From Desulfomonile tiedjei (GTDB lineage Bacteria > Desulfobacterota > Desulfomonilia > Desulfomonilales > Desulfomonilaceae), in assembly GCA_016212935.1 (NCBI GenBank), contig JACRDE010000395.1, positions 1 to 37,447 of the forward strand: DNA of 37,447 bases. The letters run 5' to 3'. Shown piece by piece: positions 29,527-37,447 of the stretch. The stretch's first letter is position 1. Each line of letters opens with the position of its first letter. The position numbers were made by a program, and so were the translations under genes. A model generated the notes under the pieces. It saw only the letters and a list, made by a program, of their open reading frames with translations, had not been told where the DNA came from and searched no databases.

Positions 29527-29777
29527 CACTCATACGGCCAATAATCGCGGGCGTTGCGCTTTTCAACGGCTGGTGGCCCTTTCTGGGGCTCTGCTCGCCC
29601 AGAGCCTGGGGAGCGCTGATGTGGGTATAGGGAGGGGGACAATCCGCATTTGTGGCCACTATGGACGTGCTCTTAGGCCCCTTGGGTCTCAGTCCCAGCG
29701 ACCTCAATCTGATCACTGCTATACTGGTTATCCTTACCTTGACTTTTCCGAGGGTGAAACGACGTCTGCGGATCTGA
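29527..29777 (+). pseudogene. Frameshifted C-terminal remnant of an ABC permease (TrpY-like)
   Basis: One frame reads RLVALSGALLAQSLGSADVGIGRGTI; another reads AFVATMDVLLGPLGLSPSDLNLITAILVILTLTFPRVKRRLRI-stop. Both resemble the same permease family C-terminus. Confidence 0.6.
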
Positions 29778-29779
29778 GT

Positions 29780-29854
29780 TGGCTGGGGCGGGAGGATTCG
29801 AACCTCCGAATGCGGGTTCCAAAGACCCGTGTCTTACCGCTTGACGACGCCCCA
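29780..29854 (-). tRNA. tRNA-Gln (anticodon TTG), CCA encoded
   Basis: Minus strand tggggcgtcgtcaagcggtaagacacgggtctTTGgaacccgcattcggaggttcgaatcctcccgccccagcca. Confidence 0.93.
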
Positions 29855-29886
29855 GTGGGGAAACTTTCGGGAATTGACCGGAACTC

Positions 29887-30744
29887 TTACTCCAATGTAA
29901 CACCATGGTTCAGTGGACGGGCTACAATTGCTCGCCATTTCAACGGCAACCCTTTTCCTGACTCTACGGCATTGCCATGCTCAACGATGCCGAACACTGT
30001 CGGACCGCTGCCGGACATCAATACGCCTAGGAGTCCCTGTTCTTTCAGACGAGTTCTGATCGTAAAGACTTCCGGATACAAGCTCTCCGTGACGGGCTGC
30101 AGGTCGTTGTGGAGCAGATCCGCAAGTGTTCGGGCCTCCCGAAGTACATTCCACAATCTACCTTCCCTACTCCGGCCTGTCAAGGTTTTGGAAAATTCAG
30201 AATAAACAGCGGCTGTGGATACCGGAAATCCCGGGTTGACCAGCAACAGGCCGTAATCCTCTGGAATAGTTACTGGTGTCACCAGCTCACCTATCCCCTC
30301 GCCCACTGCAGCACCTCCCGTGAAAAAGAAAGGAACATCCGCTCCCAGGCCCAGAGCAGCGCTTCGGATTTCTTCGTCTGAAACGGGCAGCCGGAACAGC
30401 TCGCGAATTGACAATAAGGCGGCAGCGGCATCCGAGCTTCCTCCGCCAAGACCTGCTGCCATGGGAATCCGTTTGTCGAGTCGGATTTTGACTCTAAGAT
30501 CTACCCCCACATGCTTCTCAAGCCACCTGAGCGCTCGCATGACGAGATTGCCTTCGGACTGCAGTTCTGGAATCCCGACGACTTCAAGTGCGGTTGAACC
30601 GGAAGTTTCTTCGACAATCAACTCGTCGTACAGGTCGATTGCCTGGAACAGCGTCTCAATGCTATGGTACCCATACGGACGTCTGGCCAGAACTCTGAGG
30701 AAAAGATTTATTTTTGCTGGAGCGAGTGCTCTTATGATTCGCAT
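29887..30744 (-). CDS. ispE: 4-diphosphocytidyl-2-C-methyl-D-erythritol kinase
   Basis: ALAPAKINLFLRVLARRPYGYHSIETLFQAIDLYD, RIPMAAGLGGGSSDAAAALL, GVLMSGSGPTVFGIV. Start chosen at MRIIRALAPAK. Confidence 0.95.
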   Translation of the reverse strand: MRIIRALAPAKINLFLRVLARRPYGYHSIETLFQAIDLYDELIVEETSGSTALEVVGIPELQSEGNLVMRALRWLEKHVGVDLRVKIRLDKRIPMAAGLGGGSSDAAAALLSIRELFRLPVSDEEIRSAALGLGADVPFFFTGGAAVGEGIGELVTPVTIPEDYGLLLVNPGFPVSTAAVYSEFSKTLTGRSREGRLWNVLREARTLADLLHNDLQPVTESLYPEVFTIRTRLKEQGLLGVLMSGSGPTVFGIVEHGNAVESGKGLPLKWRAIVARPLNHGVTLE

Positions 30745-30853
30745 TGCCAGTTTTCCGGGATTTATGGGAGACGTTTTCACGAAACATAGTTTTGATAGGC
30801 GGAAAAGTCAATGCGTGGTGACCAGAGCAAACAGGATTCACGGGGCTTATGGA

Positions 30854-31480
30854 ATGACGAATGAATCATCTGTCGAAAAAATCACTATTGGGCTAGCCGA
30901 TATGCAGATACGCATGTTGGCTCCCCGTGACAAAGAGGATTCAGGCTCCAGAATATCCTTTTGGTGGGGAATCACCTCCGCTGCAGTGGTTCTCGCTCGA
31001 CACATAGAATCTCACTGCGAGGACTTTTACGGCAGACGAGTGATTGAACTGGGGTGCGGTCTCGGATTGACCGGAATAGCCGCAGGGCTGGCTGGTGCGA
31101 ACGTGCTGTTCACTGATTACGTTTCCCAGGCATTGGAGTTCGCAGAGAGAAATGCTCTCTTGAACGGTCTCGAACAGGGAGCTTTCGACACAGGGATTCT
31201 TGATTGGGAGAATCCCGGCCCCCTGCAGGAATTTGATGTTGCCCTCGGATCTGAAATTGTTTACGACTACTTTTTTCACGGTTCGCTGATTCGTTTGGTC
31301 CGGCAAATACTCAAACCGCACGGAACCATATTGCTAGCCGATAGAAAGAGGCTTTGCGTATCTCGTTTTATCGGACGAATGATCTCCGCGGGGTTCAATT
31401 GCGAGGAGACCACACACAAATTAGTACTCGGCGGATTTCCGGATCAGGAAATAAGCATTTTTGCCTTAACTATGAGCTAA
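30854..31480 (+). CDS. METTL21/FAM86-like class I methyltransferase
   Basis: FWWGITSAAVVLARHI, RRVIELGCGLGLTGIAAGLAGANVLFTDY, DVALGSEIVYDYFFHGSLI. Start placed at MTNESSVEK. The longer ORF upstream is antisense to ispE. Confidence 0.82.
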   Translation: MTNESSVEKITIGLADMQIRMLAPRDKEDSGSRISFWWGITSAAVVLARHIESHCEDFYGRRVIELGCGLGLTGIAAGLAGANVLFTDYVSQALEFAERNALLNGLEQGAFDTGILDWENPGPLQEFDVALGSEIVYDYFFHGSLIRLVRQILKPHGTILLADRKRLCVSRFIGRMISAGFNCEETTHKLVLGGFPDQEISIFALTMS

Positions 31481-31567
31481 TTGTAATTACTACTGTCTTG
31501 GTTTTGCCGTATCGGGACGAATGAGTATTCTAAGGTTAGCAAACACAATTAGTAAGGAGGATGAGCC

Positions 31568-31867
31568 ATGGAGGTAGAAAGATATACGCCAACAAGATTG
31601 GAATGGCTCGTGTTGAGCGTCGAAGCCAAGGTACCGATGTTTCTTTCCCAGGTGCGACGCCTCACAAACGTCAAATCCGTGGACGATATCAGGGTGTATT
31701 TCAGGTTGAAAGAACCCGACACAATTGTTGTTGTGGTCAGGTTTGTCAAAGACATCCCGCAAAACGTTGTTGACGCTATGGATCAAGGTTTGGAAAGAGA
31801 AATCCGCGACATTGCCAAGTATTACGGATGGGGAGATTGGTTGAAAATTGAGTGGGACGTCAGGTAA
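31568..31867 (+). CDS. Small protein of unknown function (99 aa)
   Basis: Intact ORF with taaggagg about 10 nt upstream of ATG. No family recognised. Confidence 0.7.
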   Translation: MEVERYTPTRLEWLVLSVEAKVPMFLSQVRRLTNVKSVDDIRVYFRLKEPDTIVVVVRFVKDIPQNVVDAMDQGLEREIRDIAKYYGWGDWLKIEWDVR

Positions 31868-32258
31868 GCTTCTACCGGTTTTTTCTGTTGACTACAGCGA
31901 GATTTCTCCAACAGGGTGAAAAACTCGCAGCCCTGAAAAAAGGCACAAGTCTCGGCCAGCTAGCGGTGGCCTGCGGAACGAATGTTGATGTTGGTCCAAG
32001 TCTCCTGGCCGTCGCGTGACTAGTCTTGCCGTGTTTTCAGGCAAAAGCGGGGACGCGTGCTTCTTGACCCCGCCATCCGAACTGTACTTCTAGACCGAAT
32101 CTGGGCTGCCCTTGGCGCCGATCCTGGGTTCTCGGGGGTGACTGCGTGGGTTGATGAGATTCCTCAGTAAGTCAACATAGTCGCCAGGAACAGGGTACCG
32201 AGCTTGTCCGCAAGTGTCCTCGGAACAGTCGTGTGAAACCTATTCAAAATAGGCTGGA

Positions 32259-33245
32259 TTAGCGCTGAGGAGCGTTGTCGTCCTTGGACTCCGGCCCACC
32301 GAGAATTCTATCTATGGTCGACGGCGCTTGTTCCTCCAATTTCGCTTGGGCCGCCTCCAGCTGTTCGCGAAGCTCCGAAATCTCCGAAGCTGCAGCGTTC
32401 ATTTGTGAGCTGAGCCGTTCCGCTTCCTGTTTCATCTGTTCACCGTATTGTCTCCACTGGTCAAGCTGCTGATGAATTTGTTGGCCGAAACTCTGGTGCT
32501 TGGTTATTTCCTGGCGGGCCTGCTCGGTTTCGTTTTTCGCAGTCTCCAGTTGTTTGAGCGCTTCGGTGAGATTCTCCCGCACTTTGGCCGCATCAGCCTC
32601 CGCCGTGGTCTTCAGTTTACTGGCATCGGAGACTGCATTCTTCAACGCGCCTAGGAGTTCCGCCTTTTCGTCCAGTTCACGTTTGAATTGTTCCGCGGCC
32701 GTCGAACGTTCTCTGAGCTCCTTTGCAATGGATTCCAGCTTGGACTGGAGTTCAGCGGTGCGAGTCTGATCTGCTTTCTGGAGTTCCGCCACTCTCTGCC
32801 TGAGTTGCTCTACTTCAGTGTTCTGCTGTTGTGCGTTGCGCCTGATTGAAGCCACTTCTTGCTCTTTACGGTCCAGGTCCTGAGTGAGCTTTTCCACACG
32901 TCGGTCCAGTTGCTCGGCTCGGAACTCCGCAATGGCCTTTGCGCCCATCAGTTCAATCCGGTTCTCGTCGCCTTTGCCTTTTCCGGCTTTTGCTTTTCGC
33001 TCCTCGGCTTTCGCCGCGATGAGCTTCTCCATTTGGGCAATTTTGTTGGTCAGTTCCTGGACCTGCTTCACCAGCTGCTCTCTTTCCTGAAGCTTGGCGT
33101 CCAACGATTCGCGGGCGTCCGAAAGCTGGTTTTTGAGCTCTGAAATAGTCTTCTGGTCCTGAGTTCTTGCCTGTTGATGCTGCTCTGATTCACCACAGCC
33201 AAATAGCGCCAGACCGGAGAGCATTATTAGAAATAATTTCTTCAT
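32259..33245 (-). CDS. Coiled-coil lipoprotein
   Basis: MKKLFLIMLSGLALFGCGES (lipobox LFGC), then almost continuous Glu/Lys/Gln/Ala heptad-like sequence. Confidence 0.85.
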   Translation of the reverse strand: MKKLFLIMLSGLALFGCGESEQHQQARTQDQKTISELKNQLSDARESLDAKLQEREQLVKQVQELTNKIAQMEKLIAAKAEERKAKAGKGKGDENRIELMGAKAIAEFRAEQLDRRVEKLTQDLDRKEQEVASIRRNAQQQNTEVEQLRQRVAELQKADQTRTAELQSKLESIAKELRERSTAAEQFKRELDEKAELLGALKNAVSDASKLKTTAEADAAKVRENLTEALKQLETAKNETEQARQEITKHQSFGQQIHQQLDQWRQYGEQMKQEAERLSSQMNAAASEISELREQLEAAQAKLEEQAPSTIDRILGGPESKDDNAPQR

Positions 33246-33822
33246 TTAGGGCACTCCTTTGGGCTCGGGAAAATTTCAACGGAGCCGGACCGAAGACAAG
33301 CTTCCAATGCAATTCAGCCACTGCGGGCTTACGAATTGTAATGTGAAACAGTTAGTTTTGTCAATGTAAATCAGATAAATACTCCTGCAACATTCCAACG
33401 TATCTGTTTTTTGCCTTCATTATCCTGAGAATAAATGGAATCCACGGCAAGTGCATGGAATTGTTTCCAACACGACTTTAGGGGGAAGTTGACGGCAAGA
33501 GATGTCCTGTCGAACTGAATCCGTAAAATCAGTCATTCCGAATGTAAGGCCTGTTAGCAGGACTGTATTCGGCTTGACAAGGGAACTCCGCATCTGATAT
33601 TGAAATTTTGATTGGAGCGTCCATTCGTCTCTTCCACTTCGGCTCACGTAAGATCCTAAATCTAGGCTCCTCAGGCGGTTATCCGGTGTACGGAAAAGTT
33701 CCCCGTCGGGCAACGCTGCGCTTCCGGCTCATGGACTCGGCTCAGAATCCGGCTAAGAGGATTTGCCGGCCAGTGTCCGGAGCTTTCATAACTCTTCTAT
33801 TCTGGCTTAAGGGGGTTTAAGA

Positions 33823-34992
33823 ATGTCCTTAAATTTTGATCTTCCCAAGGATGCAGAACTCACCAGGAAGGTCGTCCGGGAATTCGCAGAGAAAGAAATC
33901 GCTCCTGTCGCCCAAGAACTGGATGATAAAGAAGAATTCTCTTACGATCTCGTGCGCAAAATGGGCGAACTGGACTTTTTCGGTCCTTTCGTTCCAGAGG
34001 AATACGGCGGCAGCGACGTAGGTTATCTGAACTACATCATCACGGTCGAGGAAATCGCGCGAATAGACGGCTCCCAGGCTGCAACCATAGCCGCAGGAAA
34101 TTCCCTTGGCGTAGCCCCCATTTATTATTTCGGTACGGAAGAGCAGAAACGGAAATGGCTACCCGATTTGTGCAAGGGGAAAATCCTCGCTTCATTCGGA
34201 CTGACCGAACCCGATGCCGGTTCCGACGCTGGCGCCTCCCAAACCACAGCAGTTCTCGATGGAAACGAATGGGTCATCAACGGCAGCAAGATATTCATAA
34301 CGAACTCAACCACAGATATCAGCGCAATATGCACGGTTCAGTGCGTCACTGACTCTTCAGATCCGAAGAAACCGGAACTTAGCTGCATCCTCGTGGAAAA
34401 CGGCACCCGCGGTTTCATAACTGAGACCATGCACGGCAAAATGTGCTGGCGTTCCTCAAATCCCGGCCAACTTACGTTCCAGGACTGCCGGGTTCCTAAA
34501 GAGAACCTCTTGGGCAGGAGGGGCGAGGGGTTCCACCAGATGCTTAAGACCCTTGATGGAGGTCGATTGTCCATAGGGGCCATGGGACTCGGTGGGGCCC
34601 AAGGGGCTTTCGAACTAGGGCTGGATTACTCAAAGAAAAGAAAGCAGTTCGGCAGACCCATCGGTTCCTTCCAGGTCAATGCATTCAAGCTCGCGGACAT
34701 GGCCACTGAAATCGAAATGGCGAGGCTGCTTCTTTACAAGGCATGCTGGCTGATGGATAATAATAAGCTCAATCCCAAAATTGCGGCCATGGCCAAACTG
34801 GTATGCTCCGAAACATATTACAGAGCTGCTAATCACGCAGTTCAACTGCACGGCGGATACGGATTGATGAAAGACTATGCTGCCGAGCGCCATTACAGGA
34901 ACCAGAAGCTGCTCGACATCGGTGAAGGCACGTCTGAGGTCCAGAGAATAGTCATTGCCAGACAAATCGGTGTGCCCGGAAAATCCATGTAA
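33823..34992 (+). CDS. Acyl-CoA dehydrogenase
   Basis: FGLTEPDAGSDAGASQT, WVINGSKIFITN, RKQFGRPIGSFQ, QLHGGYGLMKDYAAERHYRNQKLLDIGEGTSEVQRIVIAR. Confidence 0.97.
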   Translation: MSLNFDLPKDAELTRKVVREFAEKEIAPVAQELDDKEEFSYDLVRKMGELDFFGPFVPEEYGGSDVGYLNYIITVEEIARIDGSQAATIAAGNSLGVAPIYYFGTEEQKRKWLPDLCKGKILASFGLTEPDAGSDAGASQTTAVLDGNEWVINGSKIFITNSTTDISAICTVQCVTDSSDPKKPELSCILVENGTRGFITETMHGKMCWRSSNPGQLTFQDCRVPKENLLGRRGEGFHQMLKTLDGGRLSIGAMGLGGAQGAFELGLDYSKKRKQFGRPIGSFQVNAFKLADMATEIEMARLLLYKACWLMDNNKLNPKIAAMAKLVCSETYYRAANHAVQLHGGYGLMKDYAAERHYRNQKLLDIGEGTSEVQRIVIARQIGVPGKSM

Positions 34993-35035
34993 CCATAAGC
35001 TTGAGCGGGCCGACAGGTCTGAAAGGATTCAATCC

Positions 35036-35725
35036 ATGGATGAAGAGAAAAAATTGGCCTCTTATGAAGATTTTCGAGAGGCGGTTTCAGAATACGGCGA
35101 GGAAAGAGAGGGCCACGACCTTCTGACCGATCCGGAGGCATTGGCCTCCTCCAGGGAAAAAGCCGAGCACGAAGAAGCAGTCACTCACGGCCAAAGGCTC
35201 AAGGCTGCCAGAGAACAGCGAGGATTCACTGTGGAGGAACTGGCTTCAAAAACTGAAATCCCCGTCGATGTTCTGAGCCAGCTGGAAGCAGGAGAGGCTT
35301 TCCTGCCGCTCGGGCAGCTAATCAAACTCAGCAAGGCCCTGTCCCTCAAAATGGCCGACGTGATCTCCGCTGGCGAAGAGCCCTTCACCATAGTAAGAGC
35401 CGACCAACGCCGCAGTTTCGCTCGCTTCGGCAAGACCAAGCAGGACCGCCATGGGTACGAGTACGAATCCCTTGCACCCAACAAAAAAGACCGCCTCATG
35501 GAACCGTTCATCGTTACGCTGAACCCCGCGTCCGCGGACGAGCCGTCGAGCCACGACGGGCAGGAGTTCATTTATGTAATTGAAGGCGAAATGGAGGTTC
35601 TTGTGGGCGATACGCGGGATGTGCTCAAACCAGGAGATGCGATTTACTATGACTCTACCAGCTTGCATCTGGTAAAGGCTCACGGAGACAAGGCGGCAAA
35701 GATCCTGGCAGTTCTTATAAGTTGA
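35036..35725 (+). CDS. XRE-family HTH plus cupin domain regulator
   Basis: LKAAREQRGFTVEELASKTEIPVDVLSQLEAGEAFLPLGQLIKLSKAL (HTH) and HDGQEFIYVIEGEMEVLVGDTRDVLKPGDAIYYDSTSLHLVKA (cupin). Confidence 0.9.
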   Translation: MDEEKKLASYEDFREAVSEYGEEREGHDLLTDPEALASSREKAEHEEAVTHGQRLKAAREQRGFTVEELASKTEIPVDVLSQLEAGEAFLPLGQLIKLSKALSLKMADVISAGEEPFTIVRADQRRSFARFGKTKQDRHGYEYESLAPNKKDRLMEPFIVTLNPASADEPSSHDGQEFIYVIEGEMEVLVGDTRDVLKPGDAIYYDSTSLHLVKAHGDKAAKILAVLIS

Positions 35726-35873
35726 TGTTCTTTTCTCTTACTCACAGCTCACACGAGACTTCTGGACGATGCCGTAAGGCGGATCACTCTTTTTCGCTCT
35801 TCACCGGGTTGCAGCCGCGATGACTCGGATTTAGCGACGCAACCCGTTAACCTAAGCCAGCGAGGTTCCTTCC

Positions 35874-37447
35874 ATGACGATGATTGAGCCGGCGGATGTG
35901 CCGCTAGCCGGCATACCTGCCCCGATCGTGGCCGCGGTGATTCTCTTCGCTGCGGTATCTTTTTTCTCATATGTGATGTTTCGGCGGATAGACCTTCTGC
36001 GAAAAGCGATGCCTGACTTTCGGTTTTCCGACATAGGCGAACGGATTCGCATGCTCTTGGTTTACGGATTCGGGCAGTTCAGGCAACCCAGGTATCTTGG
36101 AGCAGGCATTCTGCACATTTTGCTTTTTGCGGGTTTCATCATACTGTCCTTGCGATCGCTCACATTGATAGGCCGCGGTTTTTCGTCGGGATTCAATTTG
36201 CCTGGTCTTACAGGGCCGATTGCCTTCGCGTACGAGGCACTGAAGGATTACACAGTCCTCATGGTGCTGTTGGTCTGCATCATATGTATTGTGCGACGGG
36301 CTGTTTTCCATCCGGCGAGGTACTCCCACCCGGGAGGCGGTGGACACGAATACGAGGCGTATGTAATTCTGGGGCTTGTCTCATGCCTTATGATCACTGA
36401 CATGGTTTACGACGGCAGCGCATTTCGGGCCCAACCTGAAGCCGGACCGCTCTTTTTTCCGGCAGCGGCTCTCGGTTCTTTGTTCATGGCCGGGGCTGGT
36501 CCTGAGACTCTGGAGAGACTTCACATAGGCGGTTACTGGGCTCACATTCTGGTGTTCTTCGGTTTACTGAATTATCTCCCTATTTCCAAGCACTTCCACG
36601 TGATTTCCGCGCTCCCGAACGTGTTTTTTGCCAGGCTCAAGAAGGGTCAGATAAAGCCCGTGAAATGGGGCGCCGAAGACTGGATGTCCCTGGAAGAGTG
36701 TGGTGTTGGGCGATTCGGAGCATTCACTTGGAAGCACGTGCTCGATTTCTATTCCTGCGCGGATTGCGGGAGATGCTCGGACAACTGTCCTGCCAATGCG
36801 GTCGGTAGGGGGCTTTCCCCAAAAATGATAAGCATAAAGGCCCGGGATTACGCGTACAAGTACCACCCGGTATTTGGGCCCGCGCCGGCACCGGGTGACA
36901 TCAAGTTCGTCGGGGACGTGATCACGGAAGAGGAAATCTGGTCTTGCACGACTTGCGGAGCGTGCGAACAGGAGTGCCCGATCTTCATCGAATACATTGA
37001 CAAGATCGTTGACATGAGGAGATATCTCCTGGATCAGGGAAGTCTGCCGCAGTCACTTCAAAAACCCATGCAACAGGTAAAGAAAAAAGGCAATGCCTAT
37101 GGAGCGAACAAAGTCAAGAGAGCCGCATGGGCCAAAGAAATTGAAGGTTGCGACATCAGGGAGCTAAAAAAGGGAGATTCAGCGGACCTGTTATTCTTCG
37201 TGGACAGCTGCGGTTCCTTTGATCCTCGGATTCAGGAAATCTCGAAATCATTCTCTCGAATCCTTTCAAAGGCCTCCTGTGATTTCGGAATCCTGGGCCA
37301 GGACGAAACCGAGTCAGGCAACGAAATACGGCGGTTGGGTGAGGAAGGTCTATTCGAGCAGGTTGCCCAGAAGAATATCGAAGCATTCCAGCAGAGGCAA
37401 TTCAGAGAAATAGTCACTTTTGACCCGCACGCCTATAACGTGATCAA
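35874..37447 (+). CDS. Membrane-bound (Fe-S)-binding oxidoreductase, ETF:menaquinone oxidoreductase/HdrD-like, 3' truncated by the window edge
   Basis: Manual translation from ATG 35874 is open to the end: MTMIEPADVPLAGIPAPIVAAVILFAAVSFFSYVMFRRIDL..., TM helices, then CADCGRCSDNCPAN and CTTCGACEQECPIFIEYIDKIVDMRR ferredoxin motifs. Missing from the ORF track because no stop is reached. Confidence 0.88.
   Translation, partial: MTMIEPADVPLAGIPAPIVAAVILFAAVSFFSYVMFRRIDLLRKAMPDFRFSDIGERIRMLLVYGFGQFRQPRYLGAGILHILLFAGFIILSLRSLTLIGRGFSSGFNLPGLTGPIAFAYEALKDYTVLMVLLVCIICIVRRAVFHPARYSHPGGGGHEYEAYVILGLVSCLMITDMVYDGSAFRAQPEAGPLFFPAAALGSLFMAGAGPETLERLHIGGYWAHILVFFGLLNYLPISKHFHVISALPNVFFARLKKGQIKPVKWGAEDWMSLEECGVGRFGAFTWKHVLDFYSCADCGRCSDNCPANAVGRGLSPKMISIKARDYAYKYHPVFGPAPAPGDIKFVGDVITEEEIWSCTTCGACEQECPIFIEYIDKIVDMRRYLLDQGSLPQSLQKPMQQVKKKGNAYGANKVKRAAWAKEIEGCDIRELKKGDSADLLFFVDSCGSFDPRIQEISKSFSRILSKASCDFGILGQDETESGNEIRRLGEEGLFEQVAQKNIEAFQQRQFREIVTFDPHAYNVI

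Noticed and set aside
29504-30205. 233-aa plus-strand ORF
   Set aside because: It runs through tRNA-Gln and antisense to ispE. Its first part is explained by the frameshifted permease remnant.
30320-30853. 5' extension of the 386-aa ORF upstream of the METTL-like domain
   Set aside because: It is antisense to ispE and low complexity; the methyltransferase homology begins at about 30854.
1-37447. CRISPR array or intact transposon
   Set aside because: No regularly spaced direct repeats and no recognisable transposase or integrase ORF were found.

Overview
This window looks like chromosomal DNA from a GC-moderate deltaproteobacterium-like anaerobe. That taxonomic guess is inference from gene content only. 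Mostly intact operons are present. From left to right: the 3' part of a UvrD/PcrA-type helicase; tRNA-Ser(GCT); spmA-spmB-like genes; a RepB/AEP-type primase-like protein with a possible Sm/Hfq-like C-terminus; a secreted TPR protein built on a 41-residue repeat; a Gld-like ABC transporter with a DUF4340-type protein; nifU-nifS; an M32 carboxypeptidase; a tight five-gene minus-strand operon (RibD-type reductase, MDR dehydrogenase, PTPS/QueD-like enzyme, glycosyltransferase, methyltransferase); tsaE, lysC, cimA and a ComEA-like HhH gene; a VWA protein; RNase P RNA (rnpB, minus strand); a TlpA-like thioredoxin with a duplicated motif; an orphan NusG/RfaH-like protein; decayed ABC-transporter remnants; tRNA-Gln(TTG); ispE; a METTL-like methyltransferase; a coiled-coil lipoprotein; and an acyl-CoA dehydrogenase, XRE-cupin and membrane Fe-S oxidoreductase block that runs off the right edge. 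The strongest candidates for undescribed biology are (1) the five-gene operon, which may make a glycosylated and methylated pterin, and (2) the primase-like protein with a putative Sm-like C-terminal domain and no helicase. No CRISPR array, intact insertion sequence or prophage was recognised.
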